Shown: positions 1-7,544 of the stretch, piece after piece
How positions within the stretch are numbered: the stretch's first letter is position 1
Layout of the letters: each line of letters begins with the position of its first letter
Made by a program: the position numbers and the translations under genes
NCBI GenBank assembly: GCA_025765615.1
Contig: JAIVFJ010000665.1
Location: 1-15,796 of the forward strand
Reading direction: 5' to 3'
DNA from: Zopfochytrium polystomum
Taxonomy: Eukaryota; Chytridiomycota; Chytridiomycetes; Chytridiales; Chytridiaceae
Length of the DNA stretch: 15,796 bases
The notes under the pieces: generated by a model
What the model saw: the letters and a program-made list of their open reading frames with translations, nothing else
Database searches by the model: none
Told to the model about the DNA's origin: nothing

Positions 1-240
1 TGTTGTGGGAGCGGAGGGCTTCCCCGACGAGGAGCCGCGGCCGTGGTTGGGGACGGGCACTACTTCCGGCGGCGCGGCGTCCGGCTTGGCGCCCGCCGCG
101 TAGAATTAAATCGGTGGAGATCCTTTCGGCCTTCAACAGTGCCTTAAGTTCCTCGGCTGATGTTTCCCACCCGGCGGAGACCGAGGATGTGCACAGCCTT
201 GAAGGGCATCAAAGCGAGTTAGCGCCATATGCGCAAGAAG
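1..240 (-). CDS. Possible partial minus-strand gene at left edge, unidentified
   Basis: Read on the minus strand, this stretch encodes a segment containing AGWETSAEELKALLKAE, an acidic amphipathic stretch. It resembles the N-terminal helix region of eukaryotic ribosomal stalk protein P1 (AGxExxAExLxxLLKA). After about 30 residues the frame would have to shift by one base at a GGGC run to give a Pro/Ala/Ser-rich continuation (AKPDAAPPEVVPVP) that leaves the window. The tail does not look like the usual stalk-protein acidic tail, so the P1 assignment is weak. An ATG lies near 224 on the minus strand (MALTRFDALQ), but linking it to the helix segment also needs a frame change or a short intron. 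I do not claim a product. Confidence 0.25.
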
Positions 241-1318
241 TATATAGTCCATGCAAAGGCAAAAAGCAATAGAAAAGACGAAATGCGTAACGAATCAAGA
301 AAATAGTCGATGAGTTCGAAGTGCAGACTCTCTACCACTCTTTCTTTCTCGCTCATTGAGATCTGTTCTCACACCAAGATACGAACACGACGTCAGCAAT
401 GGAGTCCTCCTTCGCGACCTCGCGACCTCCTCCTCCTCCTCGACTCTCCTAGGGCCTCCCGGACCAATCTTGCTTCCCCGAGTGCTTTCAAAGAAGATCA
501 AGGCTGCGGCGCACCTGCCCGACGTTCGTCGCCCCCAAGTCGCTGGCCCCGTGTGAGCCGTGCATCCCCGTGCTGGCATATTCATTCTCCTCAAGCTCGT
601 TTCGTTTCCTCCCCTCACAGCGTCCAAATCGAGATGTTTTCGAGAACGTTCCGTCAAGTACGCCGGGGATCGCTTATTCTCAACGCGCCGACGCCGATCG
701 AGCCGGTTGCGATGTTGAACGGTCGTCCGCATTTCGGTAGAGGAGAAGGTGGCCTGCAACGCGACAAAGTGAATCTTGGACGGTGGTGAGCTGAGGCGGT
801 TTCTCTCTTGCGTTGATTAACGGACGCCCACCTGATATGGCCGGTACCCGCAGTTTTTCCGGCTACCAATGAAGGAAACAAGGAGCGATGCAGCTCACAC
901 CATCTATGTCGAAACCTCCACCCGTGGATCACCGTACAGAAGGTGTGGACCACGTTGGAGACATCGGGTGAATGTAGGATGTTAACTTGAAGCACGGAAT
1001 TTCACCGCTTATGGAGATACGCAGAGTGTACTTGGATGGGGTGAACTTAGGGCCTTCGCTGTTGCAGCCTGTCAGTCCCCCATTCGAAGCTAGGAGGCGG
1101 TCCGGCTATGTAAGATTCATGATATCACGTGCAGAACTGGCAATCGACGAGTTTCGCGAACACGAGACTAGAGCACCTATGGTGAGATTACAGACAATTT
1201 TGGCCCTGAGAACGCATGTCAGCGCTTTCCAAACAGTCCTTCTTGGAATACTCAGCATTGAACGAAAATCGTCGGTGCATTACCGATGGTCAGCACGAAG
1301 AGAAGGATTCAAGGGAAT
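241..1318. other. Stretch without a recognised gene
   Basis: Several overlapping reading frames occur on both strands. The longest on the plus strand runs 310-789 and has ATGs at about 399 (another frame) and 633. None shows a domain or a family motif I recognise. A CTC/CCT run lies near 428-440. A plus-strand frame at 987-1328 starts at TTG and shows no known motif. I see no tRNA, rRNA or mobile-element ends here. Confidence 0.4.
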
Positions 1319-1452
1319 ACACTGTTGAGTTCTGTCGATGACGCGCAATTTGCGATGTGGCAAAGTAGGAAGTAAAAGAATGAGGCCCATGAAACTTTCG
1401 ACTCTCACAAAAGAAAAAAACAAAAAAAAAAAAAAAAACACTTACACGCTTT
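1319..1452 (-). repeat. Diverged copy of the PA28 last intron and exon, with A-rich insertion
   Basis: Plus-strand 1322-1367 matches 2641-2687 at roughly 85 percent by eye, with one single-base gap. A second block shares ATGAGGCCCATGAAA followed by a T/C-rich tail (about 1380-1400 here, 2708-2727 there). The match resumes at CTTACACGC, the reverse complement of the PA28 splice donor, after a poly-A-rich insertion at about 1407-1439. On the minus strand both copies read through TSQIAR. In this copy the splice acceptor has changed from CGCAG to CGCAA, so it could not splice in the same way. The upstream exon sequence is unrelated to PA28. It is therefore either a broken partial duplication or a member of a dispersed repeat that also supplied the PA28 terminal exon. 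Confidence 0.65.
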
Positions 1453-1762
1453 TTGCTAAGTAGCCTCGGATACGAATCCCTTTTTTTGTCTTTATCACTC
1501 ACTGCTTCGCCTTCCCAACTATCCTTTTTTTATTTCTATTTTTTATTTTCACTTCCTTTTTCTGGCCTTTCATCTCCAACCATCTTATCTTTCGCTGCAG
1601 CATCGTCCCTGTGCTCATTGGTTTCGTTCATACAATTTGGTTCGTTTGTTTCCCTTTCAGTTTGCTTCTTTGTTTTTTCCCCCGCTTCTTTCCTCCTTGC
1701 TGCTATGTCGACACTTCCCCCCGGATGTTTGCTTGAACCAGCATCACGAGAAATGGGTACAG

Positions 1763-1770
1763 TATAAAGG
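1763..1770 (+). promoter_or_regulatory. Putative TATA box
   Basis: TATAAAGG lies 48 nt upstream of an ATG at 1818, after a long pyrimidine-rich stretch (about 1480-1710). The identical octamer lies on the minus strand upstream of the heat-shock gene at 5024-5031. The role is inferred from sequence and spacing only. Confidence 0.4.
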
Positions 1771-1817
1771 CTCTCAAGACGCACCACCAGCCCGAACGGA
1801 AGCGCTTGCTAAAGGAG

Positions 1818-2420
1818 ATGTCGCAAAGAGGTAAGGAGGGGCCCCTCCTCCCCACGACCCACTTGCCGCCGCCGCCTTCGACGCCCCGCAAAAGCAGAGC
1901 TCTGCTTCCGGAAATAAGGACATCGGCAAGCCCCAACGTGACTCGCAAATGCCGCTGCGGGCTTCGACGGCCTTCAAGAGCAACGCTCAACTCGAGCTCC
2001 CGCCAAAGCAGCGCGGGAGATCGAACGCCGTGCCAAGACGCCATGGACGACGACGTTGATTCGATGCCAGCTGTGATCTTTCAATTTCGTCTTGTTAACT
2101 CTTTCGTAACAAAGTCGATTGCGGGATTGAGTGTGATGACCGCACCTTTCAATTATGGGCGCTGCGGCTGAACCCCCCAAACCTCGTAAGCCGGATCGCG
2201 AACGCGTCCCGCCCCGCTGAACCAACAGGCGGCCGGTAAACCCCACACCCTACGATCCACCGGGCGTCGCAGAACCGCCCTACCCGCCGTTCGCGTTCGT
2301 CACCGGACCACTCGGTCCCCGCACCGCGCCGCGAGACCTCGTCGTTCGGCCAACATCATCGACCCCCCGTCAAACGAGCGGCGACGGCGGCGGGGCCGGG
2401 CCGGCCGGCGCAGATCACGC
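1818..2420 (+). CDS. Candidate plus-strand gene, unidentified (boundaries approximate)
   Basis: An ATG at 1818 follows a TATA box. The unspliced frame stays open to 2171 (118 codons). A donor-like AGAG|GTAAGG at 1831 and acceptor-like AAAGCAG near 1897 suggest a first intron of about 67 nt. Downstream are protein-like segments in different frames: ASTAFKSNAQLELPPK, then AAREIERRAKTPW, and further on a proline-rich block (PYDPPGVAEPPYPPFAFV) at about 2245-2310. An ATG at 2155 opens MGAAAEPPKPRKPDRERVPP. I could not join these into one clean model, and no domain is recognisable. It could be one spliced gene with frame errors, two small genes, or partly chance. The GC-rich character ends sharply near 2420. 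Confidence 0.25.
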
Positions 2421-2622
2421 TGTTAACCACTACTTTGCATTAAGGCATCGTTTTTTGTTTATCCGCTCTGAATCTGCACGTCTGGTACAATCGGAGACAT
2501 CAAGGCGGACTGCGTTAACGCGCGACGATTGCTTCATATTGCACGCCACTTGACCAGCCTTTTGTTTATTACGTGTTCTCCGGCTAGAATCACTATTGTT
2601 GAATATCTGGCAGTTCCAAATT
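2421..2622. other. Short intergenic stretch downstream of PA28 gene
   Basis: This lies immediately 3' of the proposed PA28 stop codon. It is AT-richer than the flanking coding DNA. I see no gene or structured RNA. Any polyadenylation signal for the PA28 gene would be expected here, but I see no canonical AATAAA on the minus strand. Confidence 0.35.
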
Positions 2623-3862
2623 TCAGGTATGAAAAACACCCTTGAGTTCGGTCGATAACGCGCAATCTGCGACGTGGGCAAAGTAGAGTGGGTCAGTGAA
2701 TAACGGCATGAGGCCCATGAAACCTTCTTACACGCGTAGAGGCAGTCCTGCACCATCAATTTCAGATGCAAAGCCTGCAGGTGATCGATCTCGATCAAAG
2801 CCATCTCATAATCCGCCACCCCCTCCCGCGCCGCCGTCCGCCTTGCCCGCCACGTCCCCCGCGCGACACGTAATACTTGTGGAAGGACTCTCCAAACTTG
2901 ACGCACTCCTTCTCAATCTTTGCGATGGTGGCGTCCAACGTGTCGACGCCGTGGACCTTCCACTTGTGACCCTTTTCACGGAACTCTGCTAATTGCAGCC
3001 ACTGCCGCAGGACGATCGTCACGTCGACGAGCGCGTCGATCTCGGCGCGCAGCGTGCGGATCCGGTCGGCGAGGGGCGCGGGAGGGCCGCCGCGGAGCCG
3101 TTGGGGGTAGGGCGAGGGCGGAGCGCGGGCGCTTGTTACGGGCCGACGGCGTCTTGTCGGCGTCGACGTTATCGCCGCCCCCAGCGTCGTCCTGGTCGTT
3201 GACGAGGATGCTAACGTGCTGCGGGTGCGGCACGGGCGTCGCATTCAGCGCCTCGTCGGCGCCCGTGTCGCTCTCGGCCTCAAGCCGTTCCAGGTCGTCG
3301 GCGGCAAAGGTCTTTCGGCGCTTGTGCGGGGTGGAGACGGGGTTCGCGTCGGGTCGGGTGGTCTTCGCTGTCGGGTCGCGACCTTCCTCGGCGAGGAGGA
3401 GGTGGTGGCGGGCGAGATCTGACGAGGGTTTGAGAAGGAAGCGGAGAAGGTGGATCTTTTGCGGGATGACGACTGGGGGGTGAAAACGTTGGAGGAACTT
3501 GTGAGTGGAGGAAACGGCAGGCGGTGTTTTGAATGACGGTACCTTGAGCGACGATTTTTGCTTCCTGGGGAGGGCAGGCACCTTGTGAGAACGTTGTGGT
3601 GCGGGTCAGGGAGGAAGACCTTTACCTTTTCAGCCTGGATGAACGCATCTGCAGACAGCTTCTTCAGCTCAACCGGGTCGTTGGACAGCTGCAGTCTCTT
3701 GAGGGCCAGGTCGGTCGCGCTGGCGCTGCCGTGGTGGTGGTGGTGGTGGGTAGAAGCGACGCGGTGGTGGTCGGTGTCGGCGGTGTTGGCGGAGTCGGAG
3801 ATCGCAGCCGCGATGGCGGCGCCTGTTGGCTTTGGTGATGACATGGCAAACAGTCCAAGCAT
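2623..3862 (-). CDS. PA28/REG-gamma-like proteasome activator subunit
   Basis: Likely an 11S regulator subunit that caps the 20S proteasome. The model is exon 3862-3626, intron 3625-3582 (44 nt), exon 3581-2732, intron 2731-2667 (65 nt), exon 2666-2623, giving 375 residues. The C-terminal four-helix domain is recognisable: LRAEIDALVD, then RQWLQL, HKYYVSRGDVAGKA, DYEMALIEID and LHLKLMVQD, in PA28 order and spacing. The N-terminal helix carries DPVELKKLSADAFIQAEK and LPRKQKSSLK. A long variable insert holds basic clusters PHKRRK and NKRPR, suggesting nuclear location as in REG-gamma. A natural His6 run lies at 3731-3748. The segment normally reading like EDGNNFGV is replaced (see findings). 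Three frame breaks are each fixed by one fewer base: runs at 3103-3107, 2856-2860 and 2819-2823. The start could lie further upstream, and a 45-nt stretch after LPRKQKSSLK may be an in-frame intron. The last exon is the least certain part. Confidence 0.75.
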
Positions 3863-4178
3863 GTTGTTGTTAGTTGCGTTTGGGGCGAACAAACTTGAAG
3901 GCGGTGACGCTAAGTTGACTCATCACACCATCACGCGCTGCTCATAGTTACCCCCAACGCCCACTAGTACCACGGGCAGGCGCGATGACCCTGTCAGTCA
4001 TAGCTCTCTCTCCTCTCTCTCTCGCTCTCCTCGCTTTCCAAGCATTTGTCATTAGCTGGAATCAGTCAGGCTTGTGGGGTTATCGGTTATCGATATTTCA
4101 TTGATGATATTTAACAAGAAGTGCACCAACAACTTAAAAGCAGACAGACATTGCAAGCAGCATCAGCAGAAGAAGAAA
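3863..4178. other. Intergenic region between PA28 promoter and hsp20 3' end
   Basis: This contains a CT-rich microsatellite (about 4004-4032). The 5' flank of the PA28-like gene lies on one side and the 3' flank of the heat-shock gene on the other. No coding sequence is recognised. Confidence 0.5.
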
Positions 4179-4883
4179 TCAAGAAATGGGAATCTTCTTG
4201 CGGCCCTCGTCGGGAGGTGCCGGCCTCTTGGTGATGGTCAGCTTCAAGACGCCGTCCTCCATCGTCGCGCTGATCTCGTCCGGGTTCGCGTCTTTGGGCA
4301 GCTGGATGGAGCGGGAGAAGCGGCCGTACGCGCGCTCCACAATGTGGCGCTTGTGAGAGTGATTTCGAAAGAGGGGGTGAATGTCAGCAAACTAGAGTGG
4401 GCTGAAAACCCAAAACAAAAGGAACTTACGTGCTCGTTGTTCTCGTCAGTCGAGGTCGTCCGCTCCCCGCTGATAGTCAGCACATCGTCCTTGACCGAGA
4501 GCGACACCTCCTCCTTCTTGACGCCAGGAACGTCGGCCTTGACCAAGTACTTCCTTCTCCGTCTCTGACACGTCGAGCGCGAGTCCGTCAGAGAAGGGCC
4601 CGCGTAGCGACGACGAGGCGGCGGGCGTGAAAAAGTCGCTGAGGAGGCTGCTTCCGAGGCGCGAAGGGAACGGGAAGAGGTCGTTCATGAGGGCGAACGG
4701 GTCGTTTGCGGCGAGCCTGGAGGGTGAGTGGCTGGATCCGGCGTTGCGGTGGGTCAAGCTGGAGAGGGCGCGGCTCTTGGGCTTGAGGTGAAGCGCGAGA
4801 GGCGAGGAAGTTGAGGCTGGTCGTGGGCCACTGCGGGCCAATGCGGACGTTGCCCGGCGAGCGGCGAAGCGTGCAGGGTGCAT
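4179..4883 (-). CDS. Small heat-shock protein (Hsp20/alpha-crystallin), probably mitochondrial
   Basis: An ATP-independent chaperone that binds unfolding proteins. The model is exon 4883-4430, intron 4429-4350 (80 nt, GTAAGT...CACAAG, phase 0), exon 4349-4179, giving 207 residues. The first 25-45 residues (MHPARFAARRATSALARSG onward) are rich in Arg, Ala and Ser without acidic residues, typical of a mitochondrial presequence. DPFALMNDLFPF is the usual N-terminal motif of organellar Hsp20 proteins. The alpha-crystallin domain runs from about residue 100 to 195: YLVKADVPGVKKEEVSLSV, LTISGERT, the exon junction, HIVERAYGRFSRSIQLP, and DGVLKLTITKR. It ends KKIPIS, in the family's typical position. 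One extra base at about 4550, inside KEYLVKAD, breaks the frame and restores the family consensus when skipped. Upstream lie a TATA box and a heat-shock element, so heat induction is likely. Confidence 0.9.
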
Positions 4884-4935
4884 TCTGATGGTGGGGTTTT
4901 TGCACAGCTGGTGCGAGAGGTTTTTAAGATGGCGC

Positions 4936-4956
4936 GGGGGGGGGGGGGGGGGGGGG
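4936..4956. repeat. Poly-G/poly-C run of 21
   Basis: Twenty-one consecutive G on the plus strand (C on the coding strand of the heat-shock gene), 53-73 nt upstream of its ATG and downstream of its TATA box. It therefore lies in the probable 5' untranslated leader. Length in such a run is unreliable in any assembly. Confidence 0.85.
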
Positions 4957-5023
4957 TGATTCACTGTTCCGATGGACTAGAAAAGGTTTTTCTCTGGGAT
5001 GCACTTCTTCCTTCGGCCGCCCG

Positions 5024-5031
5024 CCTTTATA
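5024..5031 (-). promoter_or_regulatory. TATA box of the hsp20 gene
   Basis: TATAAAGG on the minus strand, about 140 nt upstream of the start codon at 4883 and 16 nt downstream of a perfect heat-shock element. The arrangement matches a classical heat-shock promoter. Confidence 0.65.
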
Positions 5032-5047
5032 AATGTTTCCCACATCA

Positions 5048-5060
5048 TTCCAGAAATTTC
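5048..5060 (-). promoter_or_regulatory. Heat-shock element upstream of hsp20
   Basis: TTCCAGAAATTTC is a perfect three-unit inverted array (TTC-nn-GAA-nn-TTC), the known binding site of trimeric heat-shock factor. It sits just upstream of the TATA box, in the roughly 100-bp gap between the 3' end of the centrin-like gene and the heat-shock gene. Its position relative to a gene of the expected class makes chance unlikely. Confidence 0.8.
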
Positions 5061-5159
5061 TCGCAACTGCGAGACGGTTGGTTCTGAACCGTCGTCGTCC
5101 TCTGAACCCCCCAGCAAGAGGGATTCAAACGTGAACCACCCTCTCGGCAATCACCAGAA

Positions 5160-6332
5160 TCACCCGCGAAACAGGATGCGGATCCAGTCCTCCTCGCCGA
5201 TCTCGCCGTCGCCGTCCTTGTCCGTCTCGTCGATCATCATCTGGATCTCGTCGTCGCCCATGTCCTCGCCCAACTCGCGCGCCACGCGCTTCAGGTCCTT
5301 GAACGAGATCTTGCCGCGCCCCTCCACGTCAAACAGCCGGAACGCCCGCATCATCTCGGCGTGCGTGTCCTTCTCGGACTGTGGGGGCGCGCGCGTGAGG
5401 TGTGGGTGTGGGTGTGGGTGAGAGAGAGAGGGCAGAGAAATAGTAGAGTTTTAGAGGAGTGAAGGTGACGGGGGAGGAGAGGGGCTGATAGTGGTCGTGG
5501 GGGACAGTAAAGGAGAGGATCAAGCGAGATGGAGTTCACCAGCTTCGCCGCCATCAGAAACAGAAACTCGTCGAAACTGAGGCTCGGCTCCTCCTCTGAG
5601 GCAAACTCGCTCGCCATAGCCCACACCTCCTCCTTCGTAGGATTAAACCCCAGAGATCGCACTAGCAAATAGTGTTATCTTTGCAGCAAACCGCTTCAAC
5701 GACGGAGGTACGCACTCACAATCCGAAGCTCAGACAGGTCAATCGACCCAGACCCGTCAGTGTCAAACAGATCAAACACCTCGCGGATCTCCTGCAGCTG
5801 CTGTGCAGTTAGATCGTAGTGCGCTGGAGCCTGTGGTTCCTCCTCGTGTTGTTGTTCCGGAGCAGCCTTGACAGGCAACCGACGACCTTCCACGCCTTGC
5901 TCGGAACCAGCGTTAAAGGGCGGCATCACGGCCCCCGCCGGGTTCGCCGACTGCTTCCTCGACCCTTGCCTCGATCCCTTCACCGACCCCGCCGCTCGAT
6001 CCCCGTCCGCAAAGTCCTCCTCGCTGATAACCTCCTTATATATCCGCACGTGCCCGACGCTATTCTTGTTGACCGTGATCGACGGGCGGCGGCTCGAAGT
6101 CGAGCTCCGACGGCTGGCCGACGACGATCCGTTGTCCGTGGAGGCCGCCGAAGAGCTCGACGACGACGACGCCGCGCCGAGGCTGCCGGCGGACTGCGGG
6201 CCGCGAGTGCGCGCTGGAGGGGCGATCGCCCCCCCCGCCGCCGCCGCTGCTGGAGGGACGATCTACTCCGCCTCCGCCGCCGCCGCTCTCGTTCGGGAAC
6301 GTCACGACTTTCTTGACGGGCTCCTCCGGCAT
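5160..6332 (-). CDS. Centrin-like EF-hand protein with long N-terminal extension
   Basis: A calcium-binding protein of centrioles, basal bodies and related structures. The model is exon 6332-5716, intron 5715-5662 (54 nt; donor GTGCGT chosen because it gives ELRIVMRSLGFNP), exon 5661-5540, intron 5539-5379 (161 nt), exon 5378-5160, giving about 318 residues. EF-hand 1 ([12 protein letters not shown], about residue 189) and EF-hand 4 ([12 protein letters not shown], near the C-terminus) are canonical. EF-hand 2 (region [12 protein letters not shown]) and EF-hand 3 ([12 protein letters not shown]) are degenerate, as in many centrins. SEKDTHAEM and [15 protein letters not shown] are close to centrin consensus. 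The first 170 or so residues are low-complexity, rich in Gly and Ser, with [18 protein letters not shown] before the EF domain. One frame break lies in this part, possibly at the C8 run 6229-6236. The start MPEEPVKKV is the first plausible ATG. An upstream exon is possible because an acceptor-like site precedes it. Confidence 0.85.
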
Positions 6333-6715
6333 GTTGGCGCCATGCACTGTTCGAGAGTGCTTCGATCGGAAAGTGTGAAAAGAAAAAAAAAAACGTGAAG
6401 TTATGTGGACTGTAACTCAACCGATTTGTAATTCGCGAAGACACAGTATGATTGCGAGGAGGTGCCGTAGTGCTCTCAAACAGGGGTGAGTCTTTTTCCA
6501 ATAAACTGTACGGGCTTCTCAAAGGAGAACGAAAATAACCTTACTTACACAAAATAATGTCGGGCATTATCGCCTGCAGCGTTCGCTTTCCGGGACTGCG
6601 AGGACAAGAGTCGCACCCTCTTCCAGGCTGCATCCAACCAACAAGATTTCGGACAAAGATCCCATGGAGAACAGTTTCCTAGGATCGTTTCGTTTCTCTA
6701 AAGCTTATAGGTGAG
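6333..6715. other. Upstream region of the centrin-like gene
   Basis: On the minus strand this is the 5' flank of the centrin-like gene, with a poly-T tract on that strand near 6380-6393 just before an acceptor-like CAG. A short plus-strand ATG frame near 6557 (42 codons, MSGIIACSV) shows no known motif. No gene is claimed. Confidence 0.35.
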
Positions 6716-6982
6716 ATGGCCGTAGTGCACAGCTGGTACGATCGACTGCAGCATCTTCCATTTCAACCGCGCCTGAAAGAGTGGAAGGCCAGAGGTCTAC
6801 TCTTGAAGATTCTCGGCCATGGCGATCGACATGGCAACAAAACGCGAACGACACACACCCTGCTCAATCAGGGTTCGGAGATAATGGGCGCCGAAAGACG
6901 ACTGTTGGAAAGAGGACCGGGTTGCCACAAAAAGCACACCAAGGCTGGGATCGACAATGCACAAATCTCCCGCCTCTTCTAA
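6716..6982 (+). CDS. Unidentified 88-codon reading frame
   Basis: It begins with ATG at 6716 (MAVVHSWYDRLQHLPFQPR), is basic overall, and ends with a stop at 6980-6982. I recognise no domain, signal peptide or membrane segment. It overlaps the tail of the minus-strand candidate at 6979-7427 by four bases only. It may be chance. Lack of an obvious intron sets it apart from the other genes here. Confidence 0.2.
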   Translation: MAVVHSWYDRLQHLPFQPRLKEWKARGLLLKILGHGDRHGNKTRTTHTLLNQGSEIMGAERRLLERGPGCHKKHTKAGIDNAQISRLF

Positions 6983-7427
6983 TCATTCACCGATTTCCAT
7001 TCTTCTCCCACCACTTCGTGAAGGTTTGCCCCCCCACATAGGGCCGAGTTTGGATGGACAGCTCCCGGGCAAAAAGCCGCACAAAGTCTGTGCCCGAGCA
7101 GCTCCCCCACCAGTCCAGCACTCTCTCGATCCCTGGCAAACTTGAGCACGGTCGCGTCGCTAGCGATCCACCACTTGATCACGTGGATTTTTGCCGCGCT
7201 CTTTCGGTGTGTTTTCAGGGGGGAATCCCCACTGTCTTTCCCACTTTTTGTAAATCTGGATCGCCTGTCGCCCCGCTTGGCACTGGTAGTCGGCTCTCCT
7301 CTAAGCCTACAAATGGCGTAGAGACATAGAGCGGCGAAATGGAAGCGGGATGGCGAGTCCGGAACGTGAGATGCATCGTGGGAGAGTCAGAGGTTCGGCG
7401 AGTACCCAAAAGAATAAGAAAGTTCAT
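6979..7427 (-). CDS. Candidate two-exon gene, unidentified
   Basis: An ATG at 7427 (MNFLILLGTRR) opens a frame to 7215. A GTGGGA donor after LQK and an ATCAAG acceptor would remove 71 nt and join in phase 0 to WWIASDATVLKFARDRES and GLVGELLGHRLCAAF. The second part looks helical and protein-like. Its end depends on frame: unchanged it stops at 6979, while one fewer base at a CCC run gives RELSIQTRPYVGG and another stop. It starts about 118 bp downstream of the end of the PIF1 gene on the same strand. I do not recognise the family. Confidence 0.3.
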
Positions 7428-7544
7428 GTCTGTCTATTGTGGCCCCTCGAGCTCAATGACCGCATCGCGTACTGTAGTGTCACCGCAGCCCTCCGATCCA
7501 CGAGATATGCCGTTCGCCAGGAGCCACTTAAATAAAGCTACGTG

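Noticed and set aside
3731..3748. Hexahistidine run in the PA28-like protein, suggesting vector contamination
   Set aside because: It is encoded by a GTG/CAC microsatellite inside a spliced eukaryotic gene with Ser/Ala-rich flanks. No vector sequence is nearby.
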